DNA of 64,000 nucleotides from Pseudorasbora parva (taxonomy: Eukaryota > Chordata > Actinopteri > Cypriniformes > Gobionidae), in assembly GCF_024679245.1 (NCBI RefSeq), contig NC_090178.1:20445213-20509212 (forward strand), written 5' to 3'. The notes beneath the pieces were generated by a model. That model had not been told where the DNA came from. It saw only the letters and a program-made list of their open reading frames with translations, and did no database searches. The position numbers and the translations under genes were made by a program. Shown in pieces: positions 32,173 to 42,862 of the stretch (positions are counted from its first letter, which is position 1; each line of letters opens with the position of its first letter).

Positions 32173-33797
32173 CAGTCTTGTTTAAAACTAATAGCAGTAC
32201 AATGTGACTAACCAGAATAATCAAGGTTTTTCGTATATTTTTTTATTGCTACGTGGCAAACAAGTTACCAGTAGGTTCAGTAGATTCTCAGAAAACAAAT
32301 GAGACCCAGCATTCATGATATGCACGCTCTTAAGGCTGTGCAATTGGGCAATTAGTTGAATTAGTTGAAAGGGGTGTGTTCAAAAAAATAGCAGTGTGGC
32401 ATTCAATCACTGAGGTCATCAATTTTGTGAAGAAACAGGTGTGAATCAGGTGGCCCCTATTTAAGGATGAAGCCAACACTTGTTGAACATGCATTTGAAA
32501 GCTGAGGAAAATGGGTCGTTCAAGACATTGTTCAGAAGAACAGCGTACTTTGATTAAAAAGTTGATTAGAGAGGGGAAAACCTATAAAGAGGTGCAAAAA
32601 ATGATAGGCTGTTCAGCTAAAATGATCTCCAATGCCTTAAAATGGAGAGCAAAACCAGAGAGACGTGGAAGAAAAAGGAAGACAACCATCAAAATGGATA
32701 GAAGAATAACCAGAATGGCAAAGGCTCAGCCAATGATAACCTCCAGGATGATCAAAGACAGTCTGGAGTTACCTTTAAGTACTGTGACAGTTAGAAGACG
32801 TCTGTGTGAAGCTAATCTATTTTCAAGAATCCCCCGCAAAGTCCCTCTGTTAAAAAAAAGGCATGTGCAGAAGAGGTTACAATTTGCCAAAGAACACATC
32901 AACTGGCCTAAAGAGAAATGGAGGAACATTTTGTGGACTGATGAGAGTAAAATTGTTCTTTTTGGGTCCAAGGGCCACAGGTAGTTTGTGAGACGACCCC
33001 CAAACTCTGAATTCAAGCCACAGTACACAGTGAAGACAGTGAAGCATGGAGGTGCAAGCATCATGATATGGGCATGTTTCTCCTTCTATGGTGTTGGGCC
33101 TATTTATCGCATACCAGGGATCATGGATCAGTTTGCATATGTTAAAATACTTGAAGAGGTCATGTTGCCCTATGCTGAAGAGGACATGCCCTTGAAATGG
33201 TTGTTTCAACAAGACAATGACCCAAAACACACTAGTAAACGGGCAAAGTCTTGGTTCCAAACCAACAAAATTAATGTTATGGAGTGGCCAGCCCAATCTC
33301 CAGACCTTAATCCAATTGAGAACTTGTGGGGTGATATCAAAAATGCTGTTTCTGAAGCAAAACCAAGAAATGTGAATGAATTGTGGAATGTTGTTAAAAT
33401 CATGGAGTGGAATAACAGCTGAGAGGTGCCACAAGTTGGTTGACTCCATGCCACACAGATGTCAAGCAGTTTTAAAAAACTGTGGTCATGCAACTAAATA
33501 TTAGTTTAGTGATTCACAGGATTGCTAAATCCCAGGAAAAAAAATGTTTGTACAAAATAGTTTTGAGTTTGTACAGTCAAAGGTAGACACTGCTATTTTT
33601 TTGAACACACCCCTTTCAACTAATTGCCCAATTGCACAGCCTTAAGAGCGTGCATATCATGAATGCTGGGTCTTGTTTGTTTTCTGACAATCTACTGAAC
33701 CTACTGGTAACTTGTTTGCCACAAAGCAATAAAAAATATACTAAAAACCTTGATTATTCTGGTTAGTCACATTGTACTGCTATTATTTTGAACAAGA

Positions 33798-33800
<3 letters not shown>
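32173..33800 (+). mobile_element. Tc1-like transposon with about 220-bp inverted repeats
   Basis: Ends CAGTCTTG and CAAGACTG; the arms 32173-32396 and about 33578-33800 are near-perfect inverted repeats (for example GGGTGTGTTCAAAAAAATAG against CTATTTTTTTGAACACACCC). It sits in a TA-rich tract, and a (TA)n array follows. The length of 1.63 kb and the central transposase gene are normal for the family. The gene is damaged, so the copy is non-autonomous. Confidence 0.9.
32511..33503 (+). pseudogene. Tc1-like transposase, one amber stop and one frameshift
   Basis: Starts MGRSRHCSEEQRTLIKK. Domains: two helix-turn-helix DNA-binding motifs (about residues 1-110) with a basic GRKRKT linker, then the DDE core: D in LWTDESKIVLFG, D in FQQDNDPKHTSK and E in SPDLNPIENLWG (DD34E type). 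Lesions: a TAG at 32982-32984, after which the same frame continues with RRPPNSEFKP; and a small indel near 33410 after which the C-terminus (about 30 residues to the stop at 33501) lies in another frame. The open pieces are 32511-32984 and 32988-33422. Two lesions in about 330 codons suggest moderate age. Confidence 0.88.

Positions 33801-33802
<2 letters not shown>

Positions 33803-33874
<72 letters not shown>
33803..33874. repeat. (TA)n microsatellite next to the Tc1-like element
   Basis: About 72 bp of TA, directly after the right inverted repeat; the left flank also ends in TATATATA, so the transposon probably entered a TA tract. Confidence 0.95.
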
Positions 33875-33878
<4 letters not shown>

Positions 33879-34326
33879 TACACCTATTTATTTTCCAAGT
33901 TCGTCATTCACCTCTTTTTAATTATTTTCCTTGCTTGACTACCCACATTGATTTTGGTGCTGTTAATATATTTTTCACCATGGACTTTACTAAACATGAG
34001 TGCAAGTTTTTTTATGATAATTTGTCCAGACTGGCTAATTCACTTAATAAACTGTGGCCATGATTGAAAACCAGGATGAATTAGCATACTCTAATTGAAT
34101 GCCACGCCCCTTTGAGTGTTTCACAGATGAGGGTGTTGAACTCTGAAGGACACCTGTAGTATGACTGACAAGGTGAGATGAAAGCACCTGCATCCACATC
34201 CTGACATGACCTCCCATGACGGAAAGCAGCGAGTGTGTGCTTACACTCAAAGGTTGAAAGTAGCCAGCGGTCTCCCTGGTCTGCAGTCTTAATAATGTTA
34301 TTGTATGGTTACCTTTCAAAGTGATA

Positions 34327-34329
<3 letters not shown>
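33875..34329. other. Non-coding, no feature recognised
   Basis: Unique sequence up to the TC tract. Confidence 0.4.

Positions 34330-34375
<46 letters not shown>
34330..34375. repeat. (TC)n tract, 5' flank of the LINE
   Basis: About 46 bp of TC ending exactly where the LINE 5' UTR (GAGCGGATGCTG) begins. Confidence 0.95.
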
Positions 34376-34378
<3 letters not shown>

Positions 34379-34582
34379 CGGATGCTGTGAGTGAGTGGGC
34401 GGAGTTTGCGTGTGAGCGAGGTTGCTGCAGTGAGTGAGTGTGCTCTTTCTTTTTTCTTTCTTTATTGTTTCTTTACTGTTCTCTGGTTTCCTGTTTATAC
34501 GTTTACTTGGGAATTAAGTTAGGAAAGCTTAAGGAGGGTTTGGGGTTGTGGAGCGCTGTCAGCCAGCGTTTGCTGGTCGGCA

Positions 34583-35851
34583 ATGGCGGGTCCACGCCAA
34601 ACAAAGTTTGAGCAGCTTTCTCGTAGGCATGGGATAAAACTCGCGCCTGTGATGAACTGCTCTGTGGAAGATTGTAGCCTGGCTGTTGGTGAAGCTGTGG
34701 GTTTCGACAGTATTATGTCGGCTTCACGAATGAACAGTGCTGTGGTCATTTTCCTGGATTCTATTGAGAAAGTAAACAGTGTAGTTCAGAGCGGAGTTGT
34801 CATTCAGGACACTTTTACACCGGTAATGCCGCTCGTTCAGCCGGCAAAAAGGGTAACGCTGTCTAATGTCCCACCTTTCATTAAAGATGAACTCCTAGTT
34901 AATGAATTATCTAGACATGGAAAGATTGTGTCCCAAATGAAAAGGATTCCACTGGGGTGTAAATCACCTTTGCTTAAACATGTAGTATGTTTCAGACGGC
35001 AGTTACATATGATCTTAAAGAGCGATATGGATGAGCTGAACGTCACTTTTAAATTCAGAGTCGATGGCTTTGATTATGTTGTATTTGCATCGTCTGATAC
35101 TATGAAATGTTTTGGTTGTGGGCAGGAGGGGCATGTTAGGCGTGCATGTCCTGAGAGAGAGAATGAATTAGACTCTGAGTCGGGCCCGAGTAGGGAAGCA
35201 GTGCGGGATAGCGCGAGTGTAATCGCGACTGATGATGATGATGATGATGGTAATGTTGCGGGGCGAAGCACAGAAGGTGAGAGGGAGGAAGCCGGTTTAG
35301 TGCTTACTGCTGGTGTAGGGGAGAGCACAGAGGAGAAAACTAACACAATGGTGACTGAGTTGGTGGAGGAAAGTTCGGAGAGTGGGGAGAAAGAAACGGT
35401 GTCTGTTATGGAGGAGGAGATGGGGACTGACATGTGTGATGAAACACTGTTTAAAATACCCAATACTAAGAGGAAAAGGGTTAGGAAGAGTACAGAAGCA
35501 GCCAAAGTGAGCAGACTAATGAACATAGAGTCTGAAAAACACTCTGATACAGAATGCAGTACGGTTGATGATTCTGACAATGATTTAGTGGACAGCAACG
35601 AGAGACGCAGTAGACGCAGTGATTACAATTTTGACAAAATAAGGTTATTTCTGCAAAAGACCAAAAATATGAAAAATGTTCAAGTTGAAGACTTCTTTGC
35701 TGACCGCAGGAAGTTCATCCACTCAGTGACAGTGCTAATGAGAGGTGAAGGAGGGCAACAGTTTACAGTGCAAGAAATCTATAGATTGAAGAAATTTGTT
35801 ACCAAACTGAAATTAGAACTACAATCTGAGGATGGTTTTGAAACCACATAA
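34583..35851 (+). CDS. LINE ORF1 protein (RNA-binding, CCHC)
   Basis: 422 residues. The ATG has G at -3 and +4, a strong Kozak context. Residues 1-165 form a folded region with an RRM-like feel (VTLSNVPPFIKDELLVNELS, KRIPLGCKSPLLKHVVCFRR); a zinc knuckle CFGCGQEGHVRRAC follows (C176, C179, H184, C189). The rest is acidic and low-complexity (DDDDDD near residue 218, many E/S) with a basic TKRKRVRKS patch that could be a nuclear signal. It would coat the LINE RNA. The stop is 23 bp before the ORF2 frame's first ATG, in a different frame, suggesting re-initiation. The Tx1 ORF1 assignment comes from context; the RRM remark is inference. Confidence 0.9.
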   Translation: MAGPRQTKFEQLSRRHGIKLAPVMNCSVEDCSLAVGEAVGFDSIMSASRMNSAVVIFLDSIEKVNSVVQSGVVIQDTFTPVMPLVQPAKRVTLSNVPPFIKDELLVNELSRHGKIVSQMKRIPLGCKSPLLKHVVCFRRQLHMILKSDMDELNVTFKFRVDGFDYVVFASSDTMKCFGCGQEGHVRRACPERENELDSESGPSREAVRDSASVIATDDDDDDGNVAGRSTEGEREEAGLVLTAGVGESTEEKTNTMVTELVEESSESGEKETVSVMEEEMGTDMCDETLFKIPNTKRKRVRKSTEAAKVSRLMNIESEKHSDTECSTVDDSDNDLVDSNERRSRRSDYNFDKIRLFLQKTKNMKNVQVEDFFADRRKFIHSVTVLMRGEGGQQFTVQEIYRLKKFVTKLKLELQSEDGFETT

Positions 35852-35874
35852 TCTGTACTTTTTTATGCTTTTGT

Positions 35875-38800
35875 TTGGTTTATGTTCCCTCATACTATTT
35901 TTTTATAATGAGTGCAATGAGGGTGAGCTCTCTTAACTTGAACGGGGCCCGAGATATGCATAAAAGAGCATTGTTGTTTGAACTTATCAAACAAAAGAAT
36001 ATTGATGTGATGTTTGTTCAAGAAACACACAGTGACTGTAATAATGAAATAGAATGGAAGAAGGAATGGGAGGGTGATGTGGTTTTTGCTCACATGAGCT
36101 CTACCAGAGGAGGGGTGGCTGTTCTCTTTGCTAAGAATTTTTTGCCTATTTCATGTGATGTTAAACATGTGGTTCCTGGCAGATTATTATGCATAAGGGC
36201 TCAGTTTGAAAAATTCAGGGCTGTTTTTATTAATGTTTATGCTCCTACAAATGGAAGTGAAAGAGTAACTTTTCTCAAAGATGTTGATACTGTCCTGCAG
36301 AATTGCGGTTCTGATGATTTTTTGTTTTTTGGTGGCGATTTTAACTGTACAGAGAATTATAGAATGGACAGGAATCACACTGAACCTCATGCTGCTTCAA
36401 GCCGGGTTTTAAGTGAATTAATTGAGACTCACAGCTTGTGTGATGTATGGAGGGAGCTAAATAATAATGCAAGACAATACACATGGGTACATAATAGAGG
36501 AAACCTTATTTCCTTGGCCAGGTTGGACAGGATTTATTGTTTTAGACATAATTTTAATATTGTGAAAAGATGTTTTATTACACCAACTGGTTTTTCTGAT
36601 CATTGTTTAATATCATGTGATGTATATATAGCAAATGTGAAGTTAAAGAGTGCATACTGGCACTTTAACACCTCCCTGTTAAGTGATGTTCATTTTAGAG
36701 ATGTGTTTACTTCCTTCTGGAATAATTTTAAACTGAGAAAGCATTGTTTTAAAAATTTGCTTGAGTGGTGGGATTGTGGAAAGGTTGAGGTGAAAGCTTT
36801 TTGTCAACAGTATACTTTCAGTGTTTCTCGGGACATCACTAGATCAATGGAAAAACTTGAATCTGAAATAATAGAAGCGCAAGGGTTAGCAGAGGTTACT
36901 GGGGAGGGAAGACATATTGAGACACTTAAAACTAAGACGTCTCTTCTTGCTGATTTGCTTGGCATTAAAGCGCAGGGGGCTTTGGTCCGTTCTCGTTTTC
37001 AGAACTTAACACAAATGGATGCCCCATCAAAGTTTTTCTTTAGTCTTGAAAAAAAGAATGGTCAGTGCCGTTATATTCACTGTCTACGCTCTGAGAATGG
37101 GCAAGAGCTAACACAGACATCTGATATCAGAAAACGAGCTGTACAGTTCTATGGCAATTTGTACAGCAGTGAATACAGAGAGGACAAGCAGTTATCTGCT
37201 AGCTTCTATGAAGGTCTGCCAGGTGTCCTGGAGGACTCAAAGGCAGAGCTGGAGAGGCCTTTCTCTGCAGAGGAACTTCTGAATGCTCTGAAGGGCATGG
37301 AGAGCGGAAAAGCTCCTGGGATGGATGGACTCCCAGCTGAGTTTTATAAGGAGCTTTGGGCTGTGCTGGGCGAGGACCTGCTGGCCGTCCTAAATGAAAG
37401 TTTGTCTGTTGGCTCTTTGCCCTTGAGCTGTAGGAGGGCAGTAATTACACTGATACCAAAAAAAGGTGACTTACAGGAGATTAAGAACTGGAGACCTGTG
37501 AGTTTGCTTTGCTCTGATCTTAAAATTCTTTCTAAGACCTTAGCAAATAGACTAAGAAAGGTGATGGGGCAGGTCATTCATGTTGACCAGACGTACTGCG
37601 TGCCAGGCAGATCAATTATTGATAATGTTAGTCTCATACGAGATGTTTTAAATGTTTCAAGTCTTTTAGGGGTTAATTTGGGTTTTATCTCTATTGACCA
37701 ACAGAAAGCATTTGATAGAGTGGAGCACCAGTATTTATGGGACACCTTAGAAGCATTTGGTTTTAGTTCTGACTTTATTGGAATGATAAAAGTGCTGTAC
37801 CAGGACACCGAAAGTTTGCTGAAGATCAATGGTGGTTTGAGCGCCCCTTTTAAAGTCACTAGGGGGATCAGACAGGGCTGTGCACTGTCCGGCATGCTCT
37901 ACTCATTAGCTATTGAACCAATGCTGAATAGATTAAGAACTGTGATTAATGGTTTAGTACTGCATCATGATATTCAACATCAAATTTCTGCTTATGCTGA
38001 TGATGTCATGGTAATGGTAAACGGGCAAGAAGACATTAATAAATTGGTTTCTGTCATTAATGAATTTGGAGTTATTTCAGCTGCCAAAGTTAACTGGGAG
38101 AAGAGTGAAGCATTGGCTGTTGGGAAATGGGAGGGAGGACTTCCAAAATTACCCAGTGGGATGGTTTGGAAAAGAGAAGGATTTAAGTATCTTGGTGTGT
38201 ATCTTGGTGATTCAAATACCCAACAAAAGAATTGGGAAGGAGTTTTTGAAAAAATAGAAGGAAAATTAAAGAAGTGGAAATGGCTTCATTCACAATTGTC
38301 TTTTAGAGGGAGAGTTTTAATTGTCAATAACTTGGTTGCCTCAACACTGTGGCATAAATTATCTTGTGTGGATCCGCCTGTTGGACTGTTGTCCCGATTA
38401 CAGACAATTTTAGTGAACTTTTTTTGGGACAGTTTCCACTGGGTACCTCAAAGTGTGCTTTTTCTTCCTAAAGAGGAGGGAGGACAAGGACTAGTCCATT
38501 TACCAAGCAGACTTGCTACTTTTCGTCTGCAGTTCATCCAGAAATTTCTGACTGGGCCTGTGGATCTGGTGTGGCGGAAAGTGGCAGGAATAATCCTACA
38601 CACAGTGGATGGACTCGGACTGGATGCTGCTCTCTTTTTAATGGATGTGAAGCAATTACGACTGGCCGGACTGTCTCAATTCTACTGTGGACTTTTCAAA
38701 GTATGGGGACTTTTCAATGTGTGCAGGATGGAGGATACCAAATCTTTGTACTGGCTGTTACAGGAACCTCTTATTAAAGGAGCTCGTATGGACATTTCGG

Positions 38801-39801
38801 GTGGGAATGTCCCAGGACTTGTGCAGAGACTGTGTGCTACCAAAGCGGTGACATTTAAGCACATAATTGATGTGGCTGGACCCGAACTGAATGATATAAA
38901 TGCGGTGGCCAGTTTGTTGGGTCAGAAATCAATTCGCCACACGTCAACTGTAGTAGAGATGTGGAAAACAAGGTTAACAAATGAGGAATTGTCTTTGATT
39001 AAGGAGTTTAAAAATGGAAGAGCAACATTTGATGTAAGAGACCCTTTTCCAAAGCTTGGGATGACACCAGACCTTAAAGAATTATCTGGTCCTTTGTTGG
39101 ACCTTAATGGACTACAAGATCTGGTACTGAAGGAAGTAGGAGGGAAAGTGATGTATAAATGCTTTGTTAAGGTTTTAAATAAAGCAACATTAAATGGGAG
39201 GAATGATACAGTTTGGAGAGAGAAACTTGGGTTGAAAAAAGAAATTTGTCCAGTGTGGAGGGTGCTGTACAAACCACCATTGACAAAACGATCTGGTGAT
39301 TTACAATGGAGGATTTTACATGGGGCTATAGCGGTTAACGCTTTTATATCAGTCATTAATCCCGATGTTGATGATAAATGTGTATTTTGTGGATTGAGGG
39401 AAACCATTTTTCATTGTTTCTTAGAGTGTAAAAGGCTCTGTGCACTTTTTGACTTGTTGAAGTTATTGTGTGGTAAATGGGGGCAACATTTTACTTCAGA
39501 GGTTTTCATTTTTGGGGCTGGGTATAATCAGAAACAAAAGATAAAATGGCAATCGATTAATTTTCTCTTTGGACAGGCAAAGATGGCAATTTACAAAACA
39601 AGGAAGAACAGAATTGAAAATAGGTGTGGTCAAGAGATTACATCTTTATTCAAGGCTTATGTCAAGTCAAGAATTGTTGTAGAGTTTAAGTATTATAAAG
39701 CAATGAATGATACAGAATCTTTTAAACTACAGTGGTGTTACAATTCAATTTTTTGCACAGTATTGGAGGAAGAATTAATTTTTGATCTGGTTTGGATTTG
39801 A
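35875..39801 (+). CDS. LINE ORF2: AP endonuclease and reverse transcriptase
   Basis: Up to 1308 residues; the likely start is one of the ATGs at 35875, 35908 or 35917, the last directly before RVSSLNLNG. Endonuclease (about 15-250): N23, E50 in VQETH, YAPTN, GGDFN (153-157), LDRIY, SDH (241-243), all intact. RT (about 470-760): ESGKAPGMDGLPAEFYKELW, LIPKKG, AFDRVEHQYLW, GIRQGCALS and the catalytic YADD (about 706-709). C-terminal knuckle CVFCGLRETIFHCFLEC at about 1169-1185. It nicks target DNA and primes reverse transcription there. There is no stop or shift over 3.9 kb, which points to recent insertion or selection. The Tx1/L1-like clade is inferred from the RT blocks and target. Confidence 0.94.
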   Translation: MVYVPSYYFFIMSAMRVSSLNLNGARDMHKRALLFELIKQKNIDVMFVQETHSDCNNEIEWKKEWEGDVVFAHMSSTRGGVAVLFAKNFLPISCDVKHVVPGRLLCIRAQFEKFRAVFINVYAPTNGSERVTFLKDVDTVLQNCGSDDFLFFGGDFNCTENYRMDRNHTEPHAASSRVLSELIETHSLCDVWRELNNNARQYTWVHNRGNLISLARLDRIYCFRHNFNIVKRCFITPTGFSDHCLISCDVYIANVKLKSAYWHFNTSLLSDVHFRDVFTSFWNNFKLRKHCFKNLLEWWDCGKVEVKAFCQQYTFSVSRDITRSMEKLESEIIEAQGLAEVTGEGRHIETLKTKTSLLADLLGIKAQGALVRSRFQNLTQMDAPSKFFFSLEKKNGQCRYIHCLRSENGQELTQTSDIRKRAVQFYGNLYSSEYREDKQLSASFYEGLPGVLEDSKAELERPFSAEELLNALKGMESGKAPGMDGLPAEFYKELWAVLGEDLLAVLNESLSVGSLPLSCRRAVITLIPKKGDLQEIKNWRPVSLLCSDLKILSKTLANRLRKVMGQVIHVDQTYCVPGRSIIDNVSLIRDVLNVSSLLGVNLGFISIDQQKAFDRVEHQYLWDTLEAFGFSSDFIGMIKVLYQDTESLLKINGGLSAPFKVTRGIRQGCALSGMLYSLAIEPMLNRLRTVINGLVLHHDIQHQISAYADDVMVMVNGQEDINKLVSVINEFGVISAAKVNWEKSEALAVGKWEGGLPKLPSGMVWKREGFKYLGVYLGDSNTQQKNWEGVFEKIEGKLKKWKWLHSQLSFRGRVLIVNNLVASTLWHKLSCVDPPVGLLSRLQTILVNFFWDSFHWVPQSVLFLPKEEGGQGLVHLPSRLATFRLQFIQKFLTGPVDLVWRKVAGIILHTVDGLGLDAALFLMDVKQLRLAGLSQFYCGLFKVWGLFNVCRMEDTKSLYWLLQEPLIKGARMDISGGNVPGLVQRLCATKAVTFKHIIDVAGPELNDINAVASLLGQKSIRHTSTVVEMWKTRLTNEELSLIKEFKNGRATFDVRDPFPKLGMTPDLKELSGPLLDLNGLQDLVLKEVGGKVMYKCFVKVLNKATLNGRNDTVWREKLGLKKEICPVWRVLYKPPLTKRSGDLQWRILHGAIAVNAFISVINPDVDDKCVFCGLRETIFHCFLECKRLCALFDLLKLLCGKWGQHFTSEVFIFGAGYNQKQKIKWQSINFLFGQAKMAIYKTRKNRIENRCGQEITSLFKAYVKSRIVVEFKYYKAMNDTESFKLQWCYNSIFCTVLEEELIFDLVWI

Positions 39802-39830
39802 TGTGTTTAATATTTATGCTGTGATGATTG

Positions 39831-39836
39831 AATAAA
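39831..39836 (+). terminator. Poly(A) signal AATAAA of the LINE
   Basis: Lies 30 bp after the ORF2 stop and about 20 bp before the terminal A run. Confidence 0.7.
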
Positions 39837-39855
39837 GTTTTTTATTAAAATCAAA

Positions 39856-39861
<6 letters not shown>

Positions 39862-39900
<39 letters not shown>
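39862..39900. repeat. (TC)n tract, 3' flank of the LINE
   Basis: About 39 bp of TC directly after the A tail; it continues as a CCATCT-type imperfect repeat to about 39922. Confidence 0.95.
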
Positions 39901-39903
<3 letters not shown>

Positions 39904-40505
39904 CATCTCCATCTCCATCTCCAGCATCTTTTGTTGGCAGGAGTTAGTGTTCTCCTCATGGGTCTCTTTGATGCTGGACCCCTTTTGGCAGATGGATCCA
40001 TCCTGCCTGGCACGATCAGTGCACGATCAGTGCCGTATCTTATTCCTCTCTTTCCATCCTACGTTTTTTTTTTTTTTTTTTCAGATGAGAGGGTTTTTGG
40101 CGGTGGAAGGGGTGAACAGCAGAGGGAGTGTGAAGTAGCTTCACCCTCCCTTTAATGAGGCTTGGAGAAAGAAAAAAAAGTGCTTCTCGAATCAGATTCC
40201 TTCCTCCTGTGTGATGAGAATGAAGCCTGCCCTGGCCGATAACTAAACAAAAAATGAAGATTCTCGCTGTGGAAGAGGAGCTACGAGCTCAGGTGGAGAT
40301 GAAGGGTTCTGAAATAGCACTGATCATGCACCCTAGAACAAATAGAGCGCTCTCTGACTCACATCTGCCTTTTCTCTCGCAGCAAACTTTCTTTCCAGAA
40401 TCTTTAAACTGTGTTTTACATCACTTTGCTTTAAGCCTATAAATGGAGGCTTTTATCTATAACATCTTATATTTGTCTTGTAGTTTTAAAACATAAAAAG
40501 TAAAG
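39901..40505. other. Non-coding, no feature recognised
   Basis: Unique sequence with a T17 run near 40065. Small frames at 39931-40155 and 40254-40442 carry no domain. Confidence 0.4.
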
Positions 40506-40740
40506 TTGAACTTGTATGACTTTCTTTCTTTTGTGGAACATAAAAGAAGATATATGGAAGGTACGTAAGAGTTCCCGTTGACTTCCATGGACAAAAAGAA
40601 TACCGTGGAAGTAAGTGGGAATCAAAACTGCTTACCAGCATTCTTCAAAACATTTTCTTTTGTGTTCCACAGAAGAAATGCATATAGGTTTGGAACGTCA
40701 TGATAGTGAGTAAATGGAATAAAAGTGAGAATTATACTCA
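40506..40740. repeat. Angel-like foldback MITE fragment
   Basis: GACTTTCTTTCTTTTGTGGA and TTTTGTGTTCCACAGAAGAA are inverted partners, as are TTGACTTCCATGG and CCGTGGAAGTAAG; the right side continues with GTTTGGAACGTCATGATAGTGAGTAAATG. This is the interior of the AGGGATAGTTCACC family; both outer ends are worn away. Confidence 0.65.
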
Positions 40741-41215
40741 ATTCTACCAGACAAAATTCATTTTTTTTAACAGGCAAATTTACATCATTCAATTTTTTTT
40801 TAAAGTTTTAGAAAAAAGTATCTTATGCTCAGGAAAGCTATAGTAAAATACACTGAATATGGTGAAATAATAATGTAACTATTAAAATAACTGTTTCTAA
40901 TATTTTAAAACTTTCTTATTCCTGTGATGGAAAAGCAGAATTTTACCTCACAGATGCACACTTCATATGCACTTTCGGTCTTGTAGTCTTAAAATGGCCT
41001 CTGCGTGCGTGTGTCCGTTGAGTCCACAAGACTGCGGGGTGTCCCATTTGTCATTTTAGGTCTCAGAAAGGTGCTCGCGAGTGCCCCCTTTGAGGTCAAT
41101 ATTCACATAACACTTCTGCCGAGCCCGTACTGATGCGGGTTATGCAGCGGACTTCTTCCCAGCAGTCAAAGCGGCATAACGTTGTGAAAGTACGGGCTTA
41201 GAGGAAGACCGTGAG
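40741..41215. other. Non-coding; possible old repeat at 40975-41210
   Basis: AT-rich first half; the second half (GTCCACAAGACTGCGGGGTG and following) resembles a dispersed cyprinid repeat I cannot name. Confidence 0.3.
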
Positions 41216-42043
41216 TAAGGGTGTGCGTTATTGACCAAAAATGATATCTCAATATTTTCTGTGATTTTCTCAATAACAATAATTTTGCTGAGCGTGTTAT
41301 TGTGCTGGTATTTTGGTGCTGGTGATCAGCTGACTCCTTAAGTTTTAGATATTCTTCATATTCTGTGTGGTGGTCAGTTCACAGCAGTGACAGAAATCAT
41401 ATTTTCCAAAAAGTTTGGACTGTTTAATGAGCTTAGAGGTGACAAATAACCTGCAGTTATGCATAAATAATATTTTGATGTTTTAAACACACAACATTGT
41501 ATACTGATATTTGAAATTATTTAAAACATAAAAAGATACTTTAAAACCACAAATAGGCTGCAGCAAGTCACTGTTAATGAGTGAGTCATTGAGATTCAAC
41601 CGATTAATTCAAACAACTGATTCATTCAGGTACAAATCATTTGACTATCTTAATCTATCTTAGTCACTGAATCATTGATTCAACTGATTCGTTCAGAAAG
41701 CTGATTCATTCAGTAAGGAAACACCATGTGTTGCTCAGAGACGCGATAATTACAGTGCTGTGACTTTGTTTTGAACTTTTCTCGTAGGTGAAATAGAGTA
41801 AAAATGGGCAATATGGTGTCTAAAATTTAAGTCACTTAATATTAAATTCTTGTTTAGTAAACATGTAAAAAATAAATATCACATAAATATAGACACAAAC
41901 AGTGAAAGCGTGCACCCGCACTAGTCTAATCTTCAAGACGACATCACATGTATGCACGCGCACACTCTAGGTGTATGAGGGATGTACTCAATAATGTCAG
42001 ATTGCACATCGTTAAAACAACAATTATGATATCGCAGACGATA

Positions 42044-42862
42044 TACACTCACCTATAGGATTATTCGGAACACCATACTAATACTGTGTTTGACCCTCTT
42101 TCACCTTCAGAACTGCCTTAATTCTACGTGGCATTGATTCAACAAGGTGCTGAAAGCATTCTTTAGAAATGTTGGCCCATATTGATAGGATAGCATCTTG
42201 CAGTTGATGGAGATTCGTGGGATGCACATCCAGGGCACAAAGCTCCCGTTCCACCACATCCCAAAGATGCTCTATTGGGTTGAGATCTGGTGACTGTGGG
42301 GTCCATTTTAGTTCAGTGAACTCATTGTCATGTTCAAGAAACCAATTTGAAAGGATTCGAGCTTTGTGACATGGTGCATTATCCTGCTGGAAGTAGCCAT
42401 CAGAGGATGGGTACATGGTGGTCATGAAGGGATGGACATGGTCAGAAACAATGCTCAGGTAGGCCGTGGCATTTAAAAGATGCCCAATTGGCACTAAGGG
42501 GCCTAAAGTGTGCCAAGAAAACATCCCCCACACCATTACACCACCAGCAGCAGCCTGCACAGCACATACTGGAGGTTTTTCATTTTTAACACCATTTTTT
42601 GTAAACCTTCGAAATGTTTGTACATAAAAATCCCAGTAACTGAGCAGATTGTGAAATACTACCAACAACTATGCCACGCTCAAAATTGCTTAAATCACCT
42701 TTGTTTCCCATTCTGACATTCAGTCTGGAGTTCAGGAGATTGCCTTGACTAGGACCACACCCCTAAATGCATTAAAGCAACTGCATTGTCATTGGTTGAT
42801 TAGATAATTGCATTAATGAGAAATTGAACAGGTGTTCCTAATACTGTGTTCCTAATACAGTA
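42044..42862 (-). mobile_element. Tc1-like element, truncated, nested in a hAT end
   Basis: Starts TACACTCACCTATAGGATTA and ends with inverted copies of GGTGTTCCTAATACTGTG and a CAGTA terminus, between two TA dinucleotides (42042-42043, 42863-42864) consistent with a TA duplication. About 819 bp, half of a full Tc1 element; the N-terminal half of the gene is deleted. Confidence 0.75.
42078..42668 (-). pseudogene. Tc1-like transposase, C-terminal half
   Basis: The recognisable part starts near residue 30 (KNGVKNEKPP) and includes GGVMVWGMFSWHTLGPL, YFQQDNAPCHKARIL with the second catalytic D, and QSPDLNPIEHLWDVV with the final acidic residue, ending SMPRRIKAVLKVKEGQTQY at a normal C-terminus. 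The first D and the DNA-binding domain are missing, so it cannot transpose. It is close to the other Tc1 families here but not identical. Confidence 0.85.

Larger units (their letters stand above)
34376..39861 (+). mobile_element. Full-length Tx1/L1-like LINE inserted in a (TC)n microsatellite
   Basis: About 5.49 kb: a 207-bp 5' UTR, ORF1 with a CCHC knuckle, ORF2 with AP endonuclease and RT, a 60-bp 3' UTR with AATAAA and a short A tail. TC repeats abut both ends, so the target was a TC tract. Known: the Tx1 clade includes families that insert only into defined repeats or RNA genes, among them TC microsatellites (Kibi/Koshi type, as I recall). Both ORFs are open, so the copy may be competent. 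A target duplication cannot be seen inside a simple repeat. Confidence 0.92.
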
